A DNA stretch of 64,000 nt from Limnohabitans lacus (GCF_030053395.1 NZ_JASGBH010000010.1:1-64000), one strand, 5' to 3'. Positions 25,917-35,905 are shown, counted from the stretch's first letter. Notes: generated by a model from the letters alone, not told the origin. A program made the numbers and translations.

Positions 25917-26768
25917 TCAGTTGGGTGTGTACGCCAGCCGCACGTAGATCGGCGCAAAGGCCTCGGCCTGGGTGATCTCGATCAGGGTTTCTTTGGCCAA
26001 CTCCAAGAGGGCGATGAAGGTCACCACCAGCACCGGAACGCCCAAGGTGGGGTCGAACAGGTGTTCAAACTCCACAAACTTGCGGCCTTGCAGGTGCTTG
26101 AGCACGATGCTCATGTGCTCGCGCACGCTCAGTTCTTCGCGGCTGATCTTGTGGTGCTGGACCAGTTTGGCGCGTTTGATGATGTCGCGCCAGGCCGATT
26201 GCAGCTCGTCCAGGTTCACCTCTGGAAAGCGCGGTTGCAGGCTTTGCTCGATGAAGACTTCGGCCTTGATGAAGTCACGCCCATAGTGCGGGATCTGATT
26301 GAGCTGCATCGAGGCGAGCTTCATCTGCTCGTACTCGAGCAGGCGGCGCACCAGCTCGGCCCGAGGGTCTTCGGCTTCTTCGCCTTCGGCCACTTTTTTG
26401 GGTGGCAGCAACATGCGCGATTTGATCTCGATCAGCATGGCCGCCATCAGCAGGTATTCGGCCGCCAGCTCCAGGTTGTGCTGGCGGATTTCATCGACAT
26501 AGCTCAGGTACTGGCGGGTCACCGCCGCCATGGGGATGTCGAGGATGTTGAAGTTTTGCTTGCGGATCAAGTACAGCAGCAAGTCCAAGGGCCCCTCGAA
26601 GGCCTCCAAAAACACCTCCAATGCATCCGGTGGGATGTACAGGTCGGTGGGCATCGAAAACAAGGGCTCACCATACAGGCGGGCCAAAGCCACCTGGTCC
26701 ACCACCTGCGGCATGGGCGCGGGGGCGCTGTCCAATGCGGGGGGCAGCTCGGTGGGCTCGGTGCTCAT
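25917..26768 (-). CDS. scpA: Segregation and condensation protein A
   Basis: A 283-residue ScpA kleisin, which links SMC heads for chromosome condensation. The family block FEGPLDLLLYLIRKQNFNI lies near residue 55, followed by DIPMAAVTRQYLSYV and EYLLMAAMLIEIKSRMLLP. The C-terminal winged-helix region has VVTFIALLELAKE. The open frame extends to 26879, but the extra 37 residues are basic and lie over DUF3460, so the ATG at 26768 is chosen. Confidence 0.92.
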   Translation of the reverse strand: MSTEPTELPPALDSAPAPMPQVVDQVALARLYGEPLFSMPTDLYIPPDALEVFLEAFEGPLDLLLYLIRKQNFNILDIPMAAVTRQYLSYVDEIRQHNLELAAEYLLMAAMLIEIKSRMLLPPKKVAEGEEAEDPRAELVRRLLEYEQMKLASMQLNQIPHYGRDFIKAEVFIEQSLQPRFPEVNLDELQSAWRDIIKRAKLVQHHKISREELSVREHMSIVLKHLQGRKFVEFEHLFDPTLGVPVLVVTFIALLELAKETLIEITQAEAFAPIYVRLAYTPN

Positions 26769-26788
26769 GGTCGATGCGCGGGTTCGGC

Positions 26789-26992
26789 TCAGGCTTGGTT
26801 TTGGTAAACGTAGGGTTTTTGCGCCACGCGGCCGGCCTTGAAGGCTTGCTGCTCGTCGCGGCTCAGTTGCTTGTCCCACAGCAGGGCACGGCCTTCTTGC
26901 TGCTGCGCGTCCAGCTCGGGGCGTTGGGTCTTGAGCTGGTTAATGAACTGGGTGGTGTCGGACTGGTAGTCGGGGCGGCGGAAGATGGACAT
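26789..26992 (-). CDS. DUF3460 family protein
   Basis: A 67-residue betaproteobacterial protein of the DUF3460 family with the typical opening MSIFRRPDYQSDTTQFI and ending in KPYVYQ. It is cytoplasmic, charged and of unknown function. An upstream in-frame ATG at 27028 exists, but family members begin at MSIF. It precedes scpA by 20 bases, the common betaproteobacterial arrangement. Confidence 0.85.
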   Translation of the reverse strand: MSIFRRPDYQSDTTQFINQLKTQRPELDAQQQEGRALLWDKQLSRDEQQAFKAGRVAQKPYVYQNQA

Positions 26993-27056
26993 GGTGTTTT
27001 TCGGTGAATGCAAAAGGTCTTCGGGCATAGCCTGTCAGACTCGGTCATGGGCCATT

Positions 27057-28736
27057 TTACCGGTCCAGCTGGTTCGCCAGGCTGACTGCACGGGCCAAAC
27101 CAGCCGGCAAGTCGACTTCGAGCTGGCCATCCAGGTGCTCGATCAGGCCCGAGCGACGCGCAATGTCCAGCGGCTGGTGCAGCAGGCCACACACGATGAG
27201 CTGGACATTTTTCTTGCGGCAGGTGTGGATCAGGTTCATCAGGGCGTCTGCGCCGGAAGAGTCCACATAGATCACGTTTTTCAGATCGATCACCAGCACC
27301 GGGGTGTGGAGCTTGTCTTCGATCTCTTCGATCAACTTGACCGCGCCAAAAAACAAGGCGCCATACAAACGCCAGGCCTGGATGTGCGCCTCTTGGCCGA
27401 CCATGTTCGGGTGATCGGTTGCCTTGACCGCTTCGCAGCGACTCAGGCTGGAGATGCGGTAGATGAAGGTCAGGCAAGCGGCCACCAGGCCGACCTCGAC
27501 AGCCACCGTCAGGTCAAACACCACCGTGAGGAAAAACACCGCCAACAGCGTGATGCGGTAGGGCGTGCGGTACTGGCGCAGCAACCAAAATTCGCGCCAT
27601 TCGCCCATGTTCCAGGCCACGAACATCAAGATGGCCGCCAGTGCAGGCAGCGGAATATGCCCGGCCAGCGGCGCAGCCACCAGCACCACGCCCAGCAGCG
27701 TGAGCGCATGCACCATGCCCGCGATGGGGCTGACGCCGCCGCTTTTGATGTTGGTCACCGTGCGGGCAATCGTGCCTGTGGCGGGCATGCCGCCAAAAAA
27801 GGGCGTCACGAAGTTGGCAATGCCCTGGGCCATCAACTCCTGGTTGGGGTTGTGGCGGTCGTCGGCCATGCTGTCGGCAATGCGGGCGCACAGCAGCGAC
27901 TCGATGGCTCCCAACAAGGCCAGGGTGAGCGTGGGCATGATCAAAAAGCGGGCGCTGTCCCAACTGAATTCGGGCCAATGGAACATGGGCAAAGTGGCCG
28001 GGATGCCGCCAAATTTGCTGCCAATGGTGTCCACCGGCAAAGACAGGCCGGTGGTGGCCGCCGTGGCAAACACCAAGGCGATGATGGAGCCGGGGATGGT
28101 GCTGATCCATTGGTGGGGTGTTTCCAGCAGGCGGCGGCCCAGCCGCATCCAGCCGACCAACAAGGACAGCGAGCCCAGCGCCACCAGCAAGGCGGCCAGA
28201 TTGGTTTGGTTCAGATGGCTGTGCAAGGTGCTCAGCATGCCGAAAAAGTCAGCCGGCATGGCTTTGACGGGCAGGCCCAGAAAGTCCTTGACCTGCGAGA
28301 GCATGATCAGCACCGCGATGCCATTGGTAAAGCCAATCACCACAGCCACCGGAATGAATCGGATCAGTGTGCCCAAGCGGAACAAGCCCATCAAGAACAG
28401 CACCACGCCCGACATGGCCGTGGCCAGGATCAGGTTGGCCAGGCCGTAGCGCTCCAAAATGCCGTAAACAATGACGATGAAAGCGCCCGCCGGGCCGCCG
28501 ATCTGCACCTTGCTGCCGCCCAGCGCCGAGATCAAAAAGCCCGCGATGATGGCGGTGAACAAACCGGCCTCGGGCTTGAGGCCCGAAGCGATGGCAAAGG
28601 CCATGGCCAGGGGCAAGGCCACAATCCCCACCGTGATGCCCGCGCCGATGTCTTGCGTGAGTTTTTGGCGGTTGTAGCCAACCAGGCTGTCGAGCAAACG
28701 GGGGCGGAAAAAATGGGTTGCTTGCAGCCGGTTCAT
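27057..28736 (-). CDS. SulP-family anion transporter (second copy) with STAS domain
   Basis: A 559-residue SLC26/SulP transporter. It starts near RPRLLDSLVGYNRQKLTQDIGAG, then the family region VGIVALPLAMAFAIASG. About eleven hydrophobic segments follow, and the C-terminal STAS domain has VLVIDLKNVIYVDSSGADAL near 440. It is not close to the copy at 14.3-16.0 kb, and the N-terminal layout GITVGIVALPLAMAFAI resembles the bicarbonate/dicarboxylate-type subgroup (DauA/BicA-like) more than sulfate carriers; that subgrouping is only an impression. metG lies 15 bases upstream. Confidence 0.88.
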   Translation of the reverse strand: MNRLQATHFFRPRLLDSLVGYNRQKLTQDIGAGITVGIVALPLAMAFAIASGLKPEAGLFTAIIAGFLISALGGSKVQIGGPAGAFIVIVYGILERYGLANLILATAMSGVVLFLMGLFRLGTLIRFIPVAVVIGFTNGIAVLIMLSQVKDFLGLPVKAMPADFFGMLSTLHSHLNQTNLAALLVALGSLSLLVGWMRLGRRLLETPHQWISTIPGSIIALVFATAATTGLSLPVDTIGSKFGGIPATLPMFHWPEFSWDSARFLIMPTLTLALLGAIESLLCARIADSMADDRHNPNQELMAQGIANFVTPFFGGMPATGTIARTVTNIKSGGVSPIAGMVHALTLLGVVLVAAPLAGHIPLPALAAILMFVAWNMGEWREFWLLRQYRTPYRITLLAVFFLTVVFDLTVAVEVGLVAACLTFIYRISSLSRCEAVKATDHPNMVGQEAHIQAWRLYGALFFGAVKLIEEIEDKLHTPVLVIDLKNVIYVDSSGADALMNLIHTCRKKNVQLIVCGLLHQPLDIARRSGLIEHLDGQLEVDLPAGLARAVSLANQLDR

Positions 28737-28750
28737 GCACAGCCCCTTGG

Positions 28751-30835
28751 TCAGTGGATGCGCATGCCGGGCTTAGCGCCAGGCCAGGGGTGCAGCACGT
28801 GGATGCCGGGCTCCGCTTTTTCATCGGCGTGGCTGGCGGCCAGCACCATGCCCTCGCTCACACCAAACTTCATCTTGCGCGGGGCCAGGTTGGCCACCAT
28901 CACGGTGAGCTTGCCGATCAGGTCTTCGGGTTGGTACATGCTGGCGATACCGCTGAACACATTGCGCGTGCGTCCTTCGCCCACGTTCAGGGTCAGGCGC
29001 AACAGCTTGACCGAGCCTTCCACCGGCTCGCAGTGGACGATTTCGGCGATGCGCAGGTCCACCTTGGCAAAGTCGTCGATGCTGATGGTCGGTGCGATCT
29101 CTTCGCCGCCGGGGATCAGCTTTTCTTCGACCACGGCCGGTGGTTCGAACAAGGCTTCGAGTTGCTCGGGGGTGACGCGTTGCATCAGGTGTTGGTAGGC
29201 GTTGATGGCGTGACCCGCACCCAGCAATTCTTGGGCTTGGCCGAAGGTGAAGGGCGACACATTCAGGAAGGCCTCTACCTGCGCGGCCAAGGCGGGCAGA
29301 ACGGGCTTGAGCTGCAAGCTCAGCAGGCGGAAGGCTTCGATGCAAGCGGTGCACACATCGTGCAGGCGTGCTTCCTGGCCTTCTTGTTTGGACAATTCCC
29401 AGGGCTTGTTCTGGTCAACGTAGGCGTTGACCTTGTCGGTCAAGAGCATGATTTCGCGCAGGGCTTTGCCGTACTCGCGCTCTTCGTAAAGTGCGGCAAT
29501 GCCGGGGGCTGCGGCTTTCAATGCGGCCAAGAGGGCCTGGCCGTCGGCGCTCACAGTACCCAGCTTGCCCTCAAAGCGCTTGGTGATGAAACCGGCCGAG
29601 CGCGAAGCGATGTTGACGAACTTGCCAATCAGGTCTGAGTTGACACGCAGCATGAAGTCTTCGGCGTTGAAGTCGATGTCTTCGTTGCGTGCCGACAGCT
29701 TGGCCGCCAGGTAGTAGCGCAGCCATTCGGGGTTCATGCCCAGGCTCAAATATTTGAGGGGGTCCAAGCCGGTGCCACGGCTCTTGCTCATCTTCTCGCC
29801 GTTGTTCACCGTCAGGAAGCCGTGCACGTTGACCTTGTCGGGCGTCTTGCGACCCGAAAAGTGCAGCATGGCGGGCCAAAACAAGGTGTGGAAGGTGACG
29901 ATGTCTTTGCCGATGAAGTGGATCTGTTCCAAGTTCGGGTTGGCCATGTAAGCGGCGTAGTCTTCGCCGCGTTTGTCCAGCAGGTTTTTCAGGGACGCCA
30001 GGTAGCCCACAGGCGCGTCCAACCAGACATAAAAGTACTTGCCCGGCGCATCAGGGATCTCGATGCCGAAATAGGGCGCGTCGCGCGAGATGTCCCAGTC
30101 GCCCAGGCCGTCGCTGGTGCTGCCGTCGGGGTTGGTGCGCACGCTGAACCACTCTTTGACCTTGTTGGCCACTTCGGGTTGCAGCTTGCCGTCTTGCGTC
30201 CAGTTGCTCAAAAACTCGACGCAACGCGGGTCAGACAGTTTGAAGAAAAAGTGCTCTGAGGTTTTGAGCTCGGGCTTGGCACCCGACAGGGCCGAAAACG
30301 GGTTGATCAGATCGGTGGGGGCATAGACCGCGCCACAGACCTCGCAGTTGTCGCCGTACTGGTCTTTGGCGTGGCACTTGGGGCACTCGCCTTTGATGAA
30401 GCGATCGGGCAGGAACATGTTCTTTTCGGGGTCAAAGAACTGTTCGATCGAGCGGCTTTCAATCAGGGAGCCATCGGCGCGGTCGCGCAGGTCACGGTAG
30501 ATCTGGCGGGCCAGCTCGTGGTTTTCGGGGGCGTCGGTGCTGTGCCAATTGTCAAACTGGATGTGGAAACCGTCCAAATAGGGTTTGCGTCCTGCCGCGA
30601 TGTCGGCCACGAACTGCTGGGGTGTTTTGCCGGCCTTTTCGGCGGCGATCATGATGGGTGCGCCGTGCGTGTCGTCGGCACCGACAAAGTTGACCTGGCT
30701 GCCCTGCATGCGTTGGAAGCGCACCCAGATGTCGGCCTGGATGTACTCCATGATGTGGCCGATGTGGAAGTTGCCGTTGGCATACGGCAAGGCGGTGGTG
30801 ACAAAAAGCTGGCGGGGCGCGTTGGGGGCAGACAT
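28751..30835 (-). CDS. metG: Methionyl-tRNA synthetase
   Basis: A 694-residue class I methionine-tRNA ligase. HIGH-type motif: [17 protein letters not shown]. The zinc knuckles are [18 protein letters not shown]. The KMSKS motif is [11 protein letters not shown]. The C-terminal EMAP/tRNA-binding domain (from about 580, [12 protein letters not shown]) makes it the long dimeric form. It is divergent from apbC, with a 98-bp spacer. Confidence 0.97.
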   Translation of the reverse strand: MSAPNAPRQLFVTTALPYANGNFHIGHIMEYIQADIWVRFQRMQGSQVNFVGADDTHGAPIMIAAEKAGKTPQQFVADIAAGRKPYLDGFHIQFDNWHSTDAPENHELARQIYRDLRDRADGSLIESRSIEQFFDPEKNMFLPDRFIKGECPKCHAKDQYGDNCEVCGAVYAPTDLINPFSALSGAKPELKTSEHFFFKLSDPRCVEFLSNWTQDGKLQPEVANKVKEWFSVRTNPDGSTSDGLGDWDISRDAPYFGIEIPDAPGKYFYVWLDAPVGYLASLKNLLDKRGEDYAAYMANPNLEQIHFIGKDIVTFHTLFWPAMLHFSGRKTPDKVNVHGFLTVNNGEKMSKSRGTGLDPLKYLSLGMNPEWLRYYLAAKLSARNEDIDFNAEDFMLRVNSDLIGKFVNIASRSAGFITKRFEGKLGTVSADGQALLAALKAAAPGIAALYEEREYGKALREIMLLTDKVNAYVDQNKPWELSKQEGQEARLHDVCTACIEAFRLLSLQLKPVLPALAAQVEAFLNVSPFTFGQAQELLGAGHAINAYQHLMQRVTPEQLEALFEPPAVVEEKLIPGGEEIAPTISIDDFAKVDLRIAEIVHCEPVEGSVKLLRLTLNVGEGRTRNVFSGIASMYQPEDLIGKLTVMVANLAPRKMKFGVSEGMVLAASHADEKAEPGIHVLHPWPGAKPGMRIH

Positions 30836-30933
30836 GGTGGGACAACTTGTAGGGGAATGTTCGATTTTAGAGGTTTAGGGCCCGCATATCGTTAAACTGC
30901 CTGCCATCCTTGGAAAGCATTGATCAACCCCAC

Positions 30934-32022
30934 ATGGCCACCACCGAACAACTCCTGCAAGCCCTGCAAGCCGTCATCGATCCGAACACCGGCAAAGACT
31001 TCGTTTCCACCAAAGCCTTGAAAAACCTCGCCGTCGAAGGCGGCGATGTGTCTTTTGACGTGGAATTGGGTTACCCCGCCAAGAGCCAGATCCCGGCCTT
31101 GCGCCAGGCGCTGATCGCGGCGGCCAAATCGGTGAGCGGCGTGAGCAACGTCTCGGCCAATGTGACCAGCAAAATTGTGGCCCACGCAGCCCAGCGCGGC
31201 GTGGCCTTGTTGCCGCAGGTCAAAAACATCGTGGCCGTGGCCTCGGGCAAGGGCGGCGTGGGCAAGAGCACCACCGCCGTCAACCTGGCGCTGGCGCTGG
31301 CGGCCGAAGGTGCCAAGGTCGGTTTGCTTGACGCCGACATTTACGGCCCCAGCCAACCCATGATGATGGGCATCGAAGGCCGCCCCGAGAGCGAGGACGG
31401 TCAGACCATGGAGCCCATGGAAAACTACGGCGTGCAGGTCATGTCGATCGGCTTTTTGGTGGACCAAGACGAAGCCATGATCTGGCGCGGCCCCATGGCC
31501 ACCCAGGCGTTGGAGCAGCTGCTGCGCCAGACCCATTGGAAAGACCTGGACTATTTGATCGTGGACATGCCGCCTGGCACAGGTGACATTCAGTTGACGC
31601 TGTCCCAGCGCGTGCCCATGACCGGCGCGGTGATCGTGACGACCCCGCAAGACATCGCCCTGTTGGATGCGAAAAAAGGCATCAAGATGTTTGAAAAAGT
31701 GGGCGTGCCGATTTTGGGCCTGGTCGAGAACATGGCGGTCCATGTGTGCACGAACTGTGGTCATGTGGAACACATCTTTGGCGAGGACGGCGGCAAGCGT
31801 TACGCGGCCGACAAAGGCATTGATTACCTGGGCGCCTTGCCCTTGAACATGCAAATCCGACTTCAGGCCGACACCGGCAAACCCACCGTGGTGTCCGACC
31901 CCGATGGCGAGGTGGCTCAGATTTACAAGGCAGTGGCCCGACAAGTGGCGATCAAGATCGCGGCCAAGGCCAAAGACTTCTCCAGCAAGTTCCCCAGCAT
32001 CAAGATCAGCAAGGACACCTGA
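30934..32022 (+). CDS. apbC: Iron-sulfur cluster carrier protein ApbC/Mrp
   Basis: A 362-residue P-loop ATPase that carries or inserts Fe-S clusters. An N-terminal MIP18 (DUF59) domain (about 1-85, LKNLAVEGGDVSFDVELGYP) is followed by the ParA/MinD-like domain with deviant Walker A ASGKGGVGKSTTAVNL. The cluster-binding CxxC is in HVCTNCGHVEHIFG. The chosen ATG at 30934 gives the normal Mrp start; an upstream in-frame ATG adds eight residues. It is relevant to the many Fe-S proteins in this window. Confidence 0.94.
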   Translation: MATTEQLLQALQAVIDPNTGKDFVSTKALKNLAVEGGDVSFDVELGYPAKSQIPALRQALIAAAKSVSGVSNVSANVTSKIVAHAAQRGVALLPQVKNIVAVASGKGGVGKSTTAVNLALALAAEGAKVGLLDADIYGPSQPMMMGIEGRPESEDGQTMEPMENYGVQVMSIGFLVDQDEAMIWRGPMATQALEQLLRQTHWKDLDYLIVDMPPGTGDIQLTLSQRVPMTGAVIVTTPQDIALLDAKKGIKMFEKVGVPILGLVENMAVHVCTNCGHVEHIFGEDGGKRYAADKGIDYLGALPLNMQIRLQADTGKPTVVSDPDGEVAQIYKAVARQVAIKIAAKAKDFSSKFPSIKISKDT

Positions 32023-32043
32023 TCAGAGGCTTGGCCATGCGCC

Positions 32044-32095
32044 CAGAACACGGCGTTCTGTCCATGAAATAGGGGCGCCCTGAGGCGCCCCTTTT
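32044..32095 (+). terminator. Tandem hairpins terminating apbC
   Basis: CAGAAC-acggc-GTTCTG (32044-32060) is followed by GGGGCGCC-ctga-GGCGCCCC (32072-32091) and TTTT. The second is a good rho-independent terminator. It sits between the convergent apbC and D-aminoacylase genes, 18 bases before the latter's stop. Confidence 0.8.
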
Positions 32096-32112
32096 GCATC
32101 GAGCCTCAGGCG

Positions 32113-33822
32113 TCAGCTTTTTTGACCGGCCCGCAGCAGTTGGCCCGGCAAATCACCTGTGGCTTGCTGGTTCTCGAAGATGGTCTGCCCGGCCACGAGG
32201 GTGGCCAAGTAACCGTCGCAGCGCTGTGTCAGGCGGCGTCCACCCGCAGGCAGGTCGTAGACCATCTCTGGGGCATACAGGCGCAATTTTTCGTAGTCAA
32301 TGATGTTGATGTCTGCTTTTTTGCCGACTTGCAGCGTGCCGCGGTCGTGCATGCCGTAAATGCGTGCGGTATCCAGGGTCTGACGCTTGACCATGGCTTC
32401 CACGCTGAATTTGCCGCCCCTTGTGCGCGAACGGCTCCAGTGGGTGAGCATGAAAGTGGGCATGCTCACGTCGCAGATGTAGTTGCAGTGCGCTCCACCA
32501 TCGGACAGGCTGTTGACGGTCACATCGGTCTGCAACCATTCATGCAGGTGATCCAGATTGCCATATGAGTAGTTGAAGCTCGGGTAATACAGCATGGCCA
32601 TGCCGTCTCGCTCCATCATCAGGTCGTAGACAACTTCGAGGCCGCTGCGGCCCTGAGCCTGCATCATGGCCTGCACGCTTTCGCTGGCTTCGGGCTCGTA
32701 GTCGGGGTTGTCGGCCAGGCGGTAGATTTTGTGGAAGTTGCCAAACATGGTTCGCATACGCTCATCGGTGCGCAGGCGTTCGCCGGTCAGGATGGCTTCA
32801 CGCACCTCGGGCTGGCGCAGCCGTGCGATGCGCTCAGGCCAAGGCAGCTTGGCGATCTCCAGGTAAGCCGGGCTCACGACGAAGGGGTGCAAGCTGCTGT
32901 GCCATGAAAACAGCAGGCCCACGGGTCGTCCGCAAACGCCGCCATACAAGGGAATGTTTTGCGCATGGGCTTCCTTGAGGGTCCCCAGAATGTCTTTCCA
33001 CAAATCGGGGGCCGGGTCGGTCTGCTGCAGGTTGAAGAGCACGGGCAGCTTGTTTTTGAGGGCCAAATTGCGCATCCAAGGGATCTCGTGGTGCATGGAG
33101 ATGTGGTTGGAGGTCATCTGGAATACGCCGTGACCCACCTCGCCCAGCACTTGGCCCAGGGTGGAGATCTCTTCCCCCGTAGCAAAGGTGCCGGGCGGGT
33201 ATTTGCGTTGATCGTATTTGTGCAGAAAGGTGCGCGATGTAGAAAAACCGAAGGCGCCTGCTTTGAGGGCCTCGCGCACAATGGCACACATTTCGAATAA
33301 ATCGTCGGGCGTGGTTTCATCGTGCTGTATGCCGCGCTCGCCCATCACATAAGCCCGCACAGCCGAGTGGGGGATTTGGGTGGCAATGTCAAGGGCTTTG
33401 GGGCGTCGTGCCAACGCGTCCATGTACTGGGGGAAGGTTTCCCAGTCCCACTCGATGCCCTCGGACAGTACCGCTCCGGGGATGTCTTCTACGCCCTCCA
33501 TGACCGATATCAACCAGTCGCGCTTGTCCGGTTTGACCGGGGCAAAGCCCATGCCGCAGTTGCCCATGACCACGCTTGTGACGCCGTGCGCAGTCGAGGG
33601 GGAGAGGTAGGGGTCCCATGTGGCCTGGCCATCGTAGTGGGTGTGGATGTCGATCCATCCAGGGGTGACCAAAGCACCTTGGGCATCGATGGTGCGGCGG
33701 GCTGCGCCAGCTTTGCCGCCGACTTGGGTGATGGTGCCATTGTCGATGGCGATGTCGCCAGCCACTGCGGGGGCACCAGTGCCATCTATGAGGCAGCCGC
33801 CTCGGATCACGGTATCGTGCAT
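32113..33822 (-). CDS. N-acyl-D-amino-acid deacylase family amidohydrolase
   Basis: A 569-residue metal-dependent amidohydrolase of the D-aminoacylase family. The N-terminal beta domain (IRGGCLIDGTGAP) leads to the metal motif GWIDIHTHYDGQATWDP (His-60, His-62). GNCGMGFAPVKP, TSNHISMHHEIPW and SLSDGGAHCNYICDV supply later metal and catalytic residues. Real substrates may include N-acyl-D-amino acids or other amides. It is followed on the same strand, upstream, by a Bug receptor gene (22-bp gap), suggesting uptake and hydrolysis of one compound. Confidence 0.85.
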   Translation of the reverse strand: MHDTVIRGGCLIDGTGAPAVAGDIAIDNGTITQVGGKAGAARRTIDAQGALVTPGWIDIHTHYDGQATWDPYLSPSTAHGVTSVVMGNCGMGFAPVKPDKRDWLISVMEGVEDIPGAVLSEGIEWDWETFPQYMDALARRPKALDIATQIPHSAVRAYVMGERGIQHDETTPDDLFEMCAIVREALKAGAFGFSTSRTFLHKYDQRKYPPGTFATGEEISTLGQVLGEVGHGVFQMTSNHISMHHEIPWMRNLALKNKLPVLFNLQQTDPAPDLWKDILGTLKEAHAQNIPLYGGVCGRPVGLLFSWHSSLHPFVVSPAYLEIAKLPWPERIARLRQPEVREAILTGERLRTDERMRTMFGNFHKIYRLADNPDYEPEASESVQAMMQAQGRSGLEVVYDLMMERDGMAMLYYPSFNYSYGNLDHLHEWLQTDVTVNSLSDGGAHCNYICDVSMPTFMLTHWSRSRTRGGKFSVEAMVKRQTLDTARIYGMHDRGTLQVGKKADINIIDYEKLRLYAPEMVYDLPAGGRRLTQRCDGYLATLVAGQTIFENQQATGDLPGQLLRAGQKS

Positions 33823-33844
33823 GGAATTGTCCTTGTGTTGGGGG

Positions 33845-34864
33845 TTAGTCGAGTTTGAGGTTCAGGCGCTTGATCACGCTGCCCCAGCGCTCGTGGTCGC
33901 GTTTGACGATGCGTGCAAATTCTTCGGGTCCAGCGCCGCTGACTTCATTGCCCTGGTTGGCGATCATCTGACTGACCTCGGATGATTTCAGGGCGCGACC
34001 CACGGTGTCAGAGATTTTTTTGGCCAATGCTGCAGACATGTTGCCGGGTGCAAAGAAGCCTTGCCAGCCCACAATGTCGATGCCCTCTACGCCTGCTTCG
34101 GTCATGGTAGGCAAGTCGGGCAGCACGCTCAGGCGTTTGTCTGCGGCAACAGCCAGCAGCTTGAATCGGCCCGCTTTGGCGCCTTCCACGGCGGTGGCTG
34201 TGCCATCAAAATAAAACTGCACATCGCCTGCCATCAATGCCCGCGTGGCGTCGGGCGTGCCCTTGTAGGGCACATGGACCATTTGGGTGTTGCTGCGCAA
34301 CATTAGCATCTCGGCGTTCAAATGCGATGTGGACCCCTGGCTGTAAGAAGCAAAGTTCAGTTTCCCAGGGTTGCTGCGCGCGTAGTTGACCATGTCGCGC
34401 ACCGAGTTGAAAGGCGACTCCTTGTTGACCACCAACACGGTGGCCGACCGGGCCACTTGCATGATGGGCGTGAAGTCCTTGAAGGGGTCGTAGGGCAGTT
34501 TGCTGTAAAGGTGCGGGTTTTGGGTGTGCGTGACCACGATGGTGTACAGCAGGGTATGACCATCGTTGCTGGCCCGGGCCACGTCCTGAGCACCGATCAA
34601 GGTGCCAGCGCCGGGTTTGTTGTCCACGACGAAATTCCCGCCTGTCTCGTCGTTGAGCTTGCGTGCGATCGTGCGGGCCAAGCCATCCGTTCCGGAGCCC
34701 GCCGGAAAAGGCAATACGATTCGAACCGGTTTGCCAGGCGTTGGCCAGACAGCGTCTTGCGCCCAGACCAGGCCAGTCAGAGGGCCCATGCAAAGGACTG
34801 CGAGCAGCGCGCCCGCCAAAGTCTTTCTGCGCCCGGGTGTGAACGCCGTGCAAGGTAATGCCAT
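33845..34864 (-). CDS. Bug-family tripartite tricarboxylate transporter receptor (3)
   Basis: A 339-residue Bug/TctC-type periplasmic receptor. The signal peptide spans about 1-36 (GRRKTLAGALLAVLCMGPLTGLVWAQ, listed here by its RRK and AQ ends). The mature start WPTPGKPVRIVLPFPAGSGTD and NKPGAGTLIGAQDVARASNDG are typical. The start at 34864 has a GGAGAC site upstream, whereas the longer frame to 34993 is AT-rich leader. It is co-directional with the deacylase gene and divergent from a LysR gene. Confidence 0.88.
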   Translation of the reverse strand: MALPCTAFTPGRRKTLAGALLAVLCMGPLTGLVWAQDAVWPTPGKPVRIVLPFPAGSGTDGLARTIARKLNDETGGNFVVDNKPGAGTLIGAQDVARASNDGHTLLYTIVVTHTQNPHLYSKLPYDPFKDFTPIMQVARSATVLVVNKESPFNSVRDMVNYARSNPGKLNFASYSQGSTSHLNAEMLMLRSNTQMVHVPYKGTPDATRALMAGDVQFYFDGTATAVEGAKAGRFKLLAVAADKRLSVLPDLPTMTEAGVEGIDIVGWQGFFAPGNMSAALAKKISDTVGRALKSSEVSQMIANQGNEVSGAGPEEFARIVKRDHERWGSVIKRLNLKLD

Positions 34865-34966
34865 GTTTGTCTCCTGTGGTTTTTCGGGTTGTTCAGCTTT
34901 CAGCTTAGGGGGTCTGCTGAATAAAAACAATTGCAAAAAAATATGAAATAAATAAAATATTTTTAT
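34865..34966. promoter_or_regulatory. AT-rich divergent promoter region (receptor / lysR)
   Basis: A 102-bp spacer, strongly AT-rich at 34920-34966, between the Bug receptor and a LysR-type gene. It contains the near-palindrome ATAAAATATTTTTAT (34950-34964), a likely regulator site or -10 region. LysR proteins usually bind such divergent spacers. The lysR start shows almost no Shine-Dalgarno. Confidence 0.45.
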
Positions 34967-35905
34967 ATGCTTAACCTGCGAAGACTTGAACATTTCGCCG
35001 TCATTGCGGAGGAAAAATCCTTTTTAAAGGCAGCGCTTCGCCTGAACCTGACGCAACCGGCTTTGACGCGCAGCATCCAGACACTGGAGGACTCATTGGG
35101 GCTGCTGCTGTTCAATCGTGCCCAGGAAGGGGTGAATCTGACGGATGCTGGGCAGCGACTCTTGCCCCGTGCCCTGCGGATGTTGGGCGATGCCGAAAAC
35201 CTTCGACGCGAGGCCCGTCAACTGGTCGGCATGGACCGCGGACATGTGAATTTCGGCGTAGGGGTGTTTCCTGCTGAAGCTTTTCTGACCCGTGTGCTGA
35301 TTGAGCAGGTCCAAGAAAAGCCCGGCCTGACGGTCGATGTGGACATTGGTAACTGGCAACGGCTTCGGTCCAAATTGGAGCGCAACGAGCTCGATTTCGT
35401 GGTGGCACTGACCCACAGCCTGCCTCCACCCGCGGACTTCGTGGTGCATCCCCTACCACCACAGAGGTTTGGTTTTTTTGTGCGTCATGGCCACCCCTTG
35501 CTCGGTTTGGACGAACGCTCTCAGCGCATGGCTTTGCGGCAATACAAGCTGATCGGCCCTTTATTGCCTTTGCAAGCCCGGCAGTCCTTGACGGAGGTTT
35601 ATCAGTTGGACTCCCACGAAGAGTTGCCCATCGGGATGAGCTGTGACAGTGTGGCGGTGCTTCAAAAAGTCATGCTAGAGAGTGACTGTGTTCTGTTTGC
35701 CACCCATGAAGCCTTGCCCGTGGCTTCATTGCAGGATTCATTTGCGGTATTGCCGCATGTGCGCTATGCCGCTGCAGAGCCTTTGGCCACTGCCCTTATC
35801 CACGCGCAGGGGCGGGTGCTTTCACCGGCCGCCGTGTGGTTGATCGGGAAAATTGAGCAGGTGTTGCGCCTCAATGCCGACCCCGCTGAAAAAGCGAAGG
35901 TCTGA
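34967..35905 (+). CDS. LysR-family transcriptional regulator
   Basis: A 312-residue LysR-type regulator. The helix-turn-helix (about 1-60) reads LNLRRLEHFAVIAEEKSF, KAALRLNLTQPALTRSIQTLE and LLLFNR. A C-terminal substrate-binding domain follows (about 90-300). It is divergent from the Bug/deacylase operon and is therefore its likely activator. Its 3' end overlaps the convergent EamA gene by 35 bp. Confidence 0.9.
   Translation: MLNLRRLEHFAVIAEEKSFLKAALRLNLTQPALTRSIQTLEDSLGLLLFNRAQEGVNLTDAGQRLLPRALRMLGDAENLRREARQLVGMDRGHVNFGVGVFPAEAFLTRVLIEQVQEKPGLTVDVDIGNWQRLRSKLERNELDFVVALTHSLPPPADFVVHPLPPQRFGFFVRHGHPLLGLDERSQRMALRQYKLIGPLLPLQARQSLTEVYQLDSHEELPIGMSCDSVAVLQKVMLESDCVLFATHEALPVASLQDSFAVLPHVRYAAAEPLATALIHAQGRVLSPAAVWLIGKIEQVLRLNADPAEKAKV

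Noticed and set aside
26985-29198. A 737-residue plus-strand open frame over the second SulP and metG genes
   Set aside because: Composition (very rich in His, Gln, Arg) and position identify it as a shadow of the two minus-strand genes.
30892-31944. A 350-residue minus-strand frame opposite apbC
   Set aside because: It is a shadow frame; the plus strand encodes a complete Mrp protein with P-loop and CxxC.
32044-32060. CAGAAC...GTTCTG as a regulator operator
   Set aside because: It lies between convergent genes directly before a good terminator, so a role in transcript ending is simpler.
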